64,000 nt of DNA, taken from assembly GCF_018873765.1 (NCBI RefSeq), contig NC_057923.1, positions 60,444,593 to 60,508,592 of the forward strand, in the 5' to 3' direction. The notes below the pieces were generated by a model that was not told where the DNA came from, ran no database searches, and was given only the letters and a program-made list of their open reading frames with translations. The stretch comes from Telopea speciosissima. Its lineage: Eukaryota > Streptophyta > Magnoliopsida > Proteales > Proteaceae. The position numbers were made by a program, and so were the translations under genes. This document shows, one piece after another, positions 59,304 to 64,000 of this stretch. Each line of letters begins with the position of its first letter. Position 1 is the first letter of the stretch.

Positions 59304-62300
59304 ACCTTTCATGAGTCCCCAATTCGCCCCTGAACCATCTGGTGCCTTACCCATCATTGGCCATCTCTCTCTACTAAGAGGTCTAGTTCCACTTTCCCGG
59401 TCACTTGGTGCCATCGCCGACAAATATGGCCCAATTTTCATGATTCGTCTCGGCGTTCATCGAGCACTTGTGGTGAGCAGCTTAGAAGTGATCAAGGAAT
59501 GCTTCACCACCCACGACAAGGTCTTCGCAACACGCCAACCATGTGCTGCAGGCAAGTACCTTGGCTACAATTATGCTTTTCTCACATTTGCACCTCATGG
59601 TCCTTATTGGCGTGAGATCAAGAAGACAGTCACACTTGAGCTCCTCTCCAAGAACCGACTTGACATGCTTAAGCATATAAGAAAGGGTGAAATTGACACA
59701 TGCATCCAAGAGTTGTACTCATATTGGGCCAAGAACAGAGGAGGTGGTGGTGGTGCTGGGCCAGTCTCTGTGGAGATGGATCGATGGTTCTGTCGTTTGA
59801 ATTTCAATGTTATTACTAAGATGATTGCTGGGAAAAGATATTTCAATACTTTTGATGATACGGCTAAAGATGAGAATGAAGAAGCTGGGAGATTTGAGAA
59901 ATTAATTGAGGAACTAACAAGGTTGAGTGGGATTTTTGTCCCTTCCGATGTGCTGCCTTACCTTGAATGGATGGATTTGCAAGGACATTTGAAAGCCATG
60001 AAATCTATTGCTAAGGAAGTTGATAGTTTAATTGGGAATTGGCTTGAAGATCATCATCATCATCATCACCTTCATGAGAAGAATAAGCAGAAACAGGAAG
60101 AAGATTTCATGGACCTGATGCTATCCATATTTCCTGATGAGGAAAAGTTGATATATGGTTATGACCGTGATACTGTCATCAAGGCTACTGTACTGGTATG
60201 TCCTTGTTAAATTTATTGCATTTTCTACAATATTTTTTTTTATATCTTATGCTTTCAAGTTAATTCTACTGAATTATAATGATCAACTTGGTGTTGTGGG
60301 AAGCCATTATTGGGTCTAATCTTTAGGAAAAAATTGATCCAAGGGTTGTGAGTTAATAAGTGGCAACCCTTTAGGAGAAGTAGTTAAGAAATTTAATTTT
60401 TTGTTGAAAAGTGCTTGGAGAATTTTGGGAGTATTCCCCCTAAATTAAATACTACAATTGATATATATAGTAGGTAGGTGTGCTGTCAAATTACATTCAA
60501 TTAACTATAGATAAGTCCTAACAAGCTAGCTACTACATCTTAATTTGATGTTTGAAGTATAGTTGGAAAATCAGTTTTTTTGACTCAACTTGTCTTTCAG
60601 AAAAACTTGGTGATTTGGAATTGTCAAACTCGGTCAATGTGAGTCATGTTTTTTTTTATTTTTTTAATGCAATGGATATGTATAAATTAATAAAAACCCA
60701 AAAAAATAAAGAAAAAAATATGGGAAAATCAAGAGGAAAAAAAAAGGAATCACATATCAATGAATTTTGAGTTTATACCATTGAACAAGAGAAGGGAGAG
60801 TCCAGGAGTTGAGGGTTTTTTAATGTTTTAGAATACGGATTTACTATTTAACTCAACTTGGTTTTTAAGTGAAACGATTTTATGATTTTTTTAAAAACGA
60901 TTAAACTTGCCGAGTTTGTCATGACTCGGGTAAAAAGACCAAGTCTTATTTGACTTGGACGACTTATGAACCAATCTCATCATTTTTACCTTGACCTAGT
61001 CTACATAACTCTTGATCAGGTTTTTCAAAATTTTGACTTGATTCGGGCGACTTGCCTCAGTCAAAGTCAAAACCCTGTTTTCCAACTATGGTCTGAAGAC
61101 TTTTTTATTTTTTTAAAACAAAGCTTTACTAATAGAAAGGTGTAGTACATATAGATTTTGAATTACAAGTGTCAAGAAGCCATAGAGTAGATATTGGTCA
61201 AATAGTCCTACAAGCTACAGGTCAAGGATCAGGACCTCTTAGCAAGGGAGTAAGCTAAACTATTTCCCCCCCCCCCCCACCCCACTCTTAGCAAGGGAGT
61301 AAGCTAAACTATTTCCCCCCCCCCCCACCCCACACTTAGAATAAAAACAAAAGTACATGATTCTAAACTCGATGCCAGATGAGTAATATCATGGATTTTA
61401 GGAATCAAAGATATTGGTGGATGAGTGTACTTGTCCATGAGGATAGAGATCAGTATTTTGTGCTTCAATCCGGTTTCCATCCTTCAATAGCTAATTAACG
61501 ATCAGTTATCACATATCATTGATCACTTACCTATCTAAAAATACATAAAGTAAATAAAAATAGCTTCTTATAAGGGGAAATGTTCTCTGCATTGGGAGCA
61601 CAGGATACGCCCAAACACATGATGGTGGGCAAAATAACCGCTCCGCACCTCTAAATGGCCGAAATGACATCGCGTCCTACCCCACGTGTCTAGGCATAGC
61701 CTACGTCCCCGTGCGCTCTGAGGAAAATAATCCTTTCCAATTCCCTAAAAGTGTACAGTGAGGCAATACTAGGTGGAGATGTCAACATTTGGCAACTCAG
61801 ACATCCAACATTCCAAGCTCATTGAATTCTGGGCAAAGAACAACGCCCCTTGTTATAATTATGATATATGTTTTCTGATATCAAAAGGATGTATTGACTC
61901 TTTTAATTTGTTTCCATTTGCATGTAGACTCTTATTGTAGGTGCCACTGACACCACATTCATAGCCTTAACATGGGCTCTCTCCTTACTCTTGAAGCATC
62001 CCAATGTGTTAAAAAGAGCCCGAGATGAGTTGGATGCTTATGTTGGCAAAGATAGAAACGTGGATGAATCAGATATTAAGAACCTCGTGTACCTTCAAGC
62101 CATTGCCAAGGAGACACTACGCCTTTACCCACCTGGACCTGTTTTGCCACGTCAGGCAATGGAAGACTGTCAATTGGGTGGATATCATGTCCCCAGTGGC
62201 ACACATTTGCTTGTGAACATATGGAAGCTGCACCGAGACCCTAGCGTGTGGTCAGACCCTGATGAGTTCAAACCAGAAAGATTTCTCACAACCCATGCCG

Positions 62301-62551
62301 ACGTAGACTTCAAGGCTCAAGAGTACCGGTATATACCGTTCAGTGCTGGTAGAAGGCAATGCCCTGGTATCACCTTGGCCACGCAGGTCTTCCACTTGAC
62401 GCTTGCTCGTCTTCTCCATGGGTTTGATGTGATGAACGCTTTGGATGCACCAGTGGACATGACTGAAGGTGTAAGCCTCACCTTACCCAAAGCAAACCCT
62501 CTTCATGTTCTCATCACTCCACGCCTGCCTTCTAAGCTATATGAAGACTAG
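59185..62551 (+). CDS. CYP82-family cytochrome P450
   Basis: Plant CYP82 enzymes are ER-anchored monooxygenases, many acting on alkaloids, terpenes or phenylpropanoids. Exon 1 (59185-60195) and exon 2 (61928-62551) join CTG|GT..AG|ACT in phase 0, giving 544 residues. Visible landmarks: N-terminal anchor (residues 5-24), hinge PEPSGALPIIGHL (49-61), WREIKK (142-147), I-helix GATDTT (342-347), ExxR E399-R402, PERF 453-456 and the heme loop FSAGRRQCPG (475-484, Cys482). The text PVSVEMDRWFCRLNFNVITK and MIAGKRYF is the CYP82 style. The second Gly of the I-helix motif is Ala343. A natural run of six His (290-295) lies in the F-G to I region. The 1.7-kb intron carries a hairpin repeat and a tandem duplication. 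Substrate cannot be inferred. Confidence 0.93.
61238..61334 (+). repeat. Tandem duplication in the CYP82 intron
   Basis: Two units of about 48 bp: CTTAGCAAGGGAGTAAGCTA, then AACTATTT and a run of about a dozen C. Confidence 0.85.
61577..61738. repeat. GC-rich hairpin repeat, class II, in the CYP82 intron
   Basis: Starts AAATGTTCTCTGCATTGG with CACAGGATACGCCCA; ends CCACGTGTCTAGGCATAGCC and CGTGCGCTCTGAGG. The core CCGAAATGACATCGCGTCCT is at 61659. Confidence 0.55.
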
Positions 62552-62684
62552 ACTACTCTAGCTAAAGAGATTTGATAGAAAAAAAAATAGTCAAGTGTGT
62601 AATGCTTGTGATGGAGATTAGTTTTTCTTTTACTTTTGCCCTAAATCCTATAGGAGATACGTTATATATATTTTTTTCTTGTAA

Positions 62685-62792
62685 AAGGAGAATGTTCTCT
62701 GTATCGCAGCGCAGGCTGCGTCCAGGCACATGGGCTTGCCACTCAGGGGGGCAGGATGGTTATTGCACCCACCCCCATGTGAGAACAGCACG
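62685..62792. repeat. GC-rich hairpin repeat, class II, 3' truncated
   Basis: AGAATGTTCTCTGTATCGCA, GCGCAGGCTGCG and a core GGGGGGCAGGATGGTTATTG are intact. The right arm stops at CCCCATGTGAGAACA, so most of it is missing. It lies about 130 bp past the CYP82 stop and probably in the 3' UTR or just beyond. Confidence 0.55.
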
Positions 62793-62799
62793 CCTAGAA

Positions 62800-64000
62800 T
62801 AAATTATGTTGTAGCCCTTTCTATGTAAGAGAATAAACCAACCAGACCAGTGTTGGGAGCAGGAACAATCTTAGCCATGGGGTAAAAACTTGGATTCATT
62901 AATGGTTCGTGAATGTGTCCTTGACAGTGTCCACCAAATATGGTGATAATCTGCAATTGAAAGGGAGTTCATAGAAGATACACTAATTTACACACGTGTG
63001 CGCAAGAACACATACAAAACAAATTATCTGATAAAGGTAAATTAATAGAGTACCATGAGATATCATTATCGAAATATGATGCAATGACCAGAAAGCTTTG
63101 AAACCAGAAATATTGAGATGTTAATCTAATGTTCAGCAATGAAACCATGCTAATTTAGGAAGGATGACTGGCAGACCAAATGTAACATCTTTCCCTTGAC
63201 CATATATGACACTGCTCCAACAAATGGATATGCTGAATGGGTTTTACAAATAAATACACTTTCATGATAGATTCTACATTTGTTGCAACTTAACATTGTG
63301 GTCTACTACAAGAACACAGTCTAGAAGAGGTTATACACTTATACCATAGTAACACTGCTCTATCATTTTTGCAAGTATCAATTACTTGATTTCATTTTCT
63401 AAGTCCTTTGTAGGCTATGTCTGGTTGCAAGGGAAATAAAGGGAAGGTAAACATATCAGTACTAACATGGAAACTTTTAAACTTTTGTCACCATCACCTG
63501 ACATGATTGTGCAACTAAATTTAAAACATTCCAAATCTGGTTATTAAATTTTACTCTAATTTGTAATCAAATTCCTTGGTTTTAAGAAGTAAAATAAAGA
63601 TTCCATTTGAAAATTATGATTACCATATTTAATAAGAGTTTAAGATAGTTACACAATCATATGATTACAAAAGTTCCTATTTTCTTTTAAAACTGATTTC
63701 CCTATCTTTATTTGCAACTAGACTGAGCCGTAGTAAAAGAGTACAGTATTTGTGAGCATTCCTAGGGTCAAATTTCTATAATCCGAGGTTTCATCACCAC
63801 TCTAAACAAAAGTTCATTAAACAAGATGGCACAAGGATATTCTTTTTCATAAAATGCAATACCAGAAAGTGATAAATGCAGCAATTCCACTTAAGATACA
63901 TAGCCTGTCTAAACGGCTTTCATTTCTCATTTTCTCCTCCTTCAACTCGCTCTGTGCTTTTGAATACAGATGACAAGATTCTAGAACTTCACTGTAATTT
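62800..64000. other. Right-end interval, no supported gene
   Basis: AT-rich. Two short minus-strand open stretches (62852-62950 and 63900-63990) have splice-like borders but no family signature. They could be exons of a gene entering from the right. Confidence 0.35.

Noticed and set aside
60052-60075. His6 run taken as an engineered tag
   Set aside because: It is coded by a natural CAT/CAC tract inside a normal P450 exon.
62852-62950. Possible minus-strand exon (ITIFGGHCQGHIHEPLMNPS)
   Set aside because: It is open and follows a good acceptor, but matches no family I know and no partner exon could be joined.
63900-63990. Possible minus-strand exon rich in Lys and Glu (KAQSELKEEKMRNESRLDR)
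   Set aside because: Too short and at the window edge; the coiled-coil-like composition is not enough.

Overview
The window is nuclear DNA of a seed plant, most likely a dicot. The genes have introns with GT..AG borders, they encode land-plant families (NPH3/BTB, TBL O-acetyltransferase, CYP82 P450, AMI1-type amidase), and the spaces between them are filled with plant-type MULE, hAT, LINE and LTR elements. The species cannot be told from the sequence. All exon models were read by eye from reading frames, splice borders and remembered family motifs. No database search was run, and coordinates deep in the window may be off by one or two bases.

Layout. 1-1778: 5' half of an AMI1-like amidase on the minus strand, running off the left edge. 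2267-3234: GC-rich hairpin repeats. 4280-7936: one Mutator-like element with a younger Pack-MULE inside it and a hAT MITE, each with a matching target-site duplication. 8759-10667: a third, older MULE. 11271-11369: a plastid rpoC1-like fragment. 12142-12788: a small RING-finger gene whose 5' leader is split by a 1.0-kb hAT element and a 2.15-kb 5'-truncated LINE. 18965-19504: a small conserved two-exon gene. 20895-25127: a four-exon NPH3/BTB gene with a solo LTR in intron 3. 26225-43050: a tandem segmental duplication holding a four-exon TBL gene (32362-38006) and, to its left, an eroded TBL pseudogene. Two MULEs of one family, a truncated LINE and many hairpin repeats lie in the same region. 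48977-56954: a Ty3-type LTR fragment followed by a nearly complete, decayed L1-type LINE. 57925-58520: a Tourist-like MITE and a solo LTR. 58951-62551: a CYP82-type P450 gene with a duplicated core promoter. 62800-64000: no gene could be supported.

The five host genes do not form a pathway. The CYP82 is the one likely to act in specialised metabolism. The TBL protein probably acetylates cell-wall polysaccharide in the Golgi. The NPH3/BTB protein probably serves as an adaptor for a CUL3 ubiquitin ligase. The most unusual material is regulatory and repetitive: a set of GC-rich hairpin repeats that share a short core although their arms differ, a repeated start-codon-plus-TATA block in front of the CYP82, and a 37-bp piece of CYP82 exon 2 at the 3' end of the LINE coding region.
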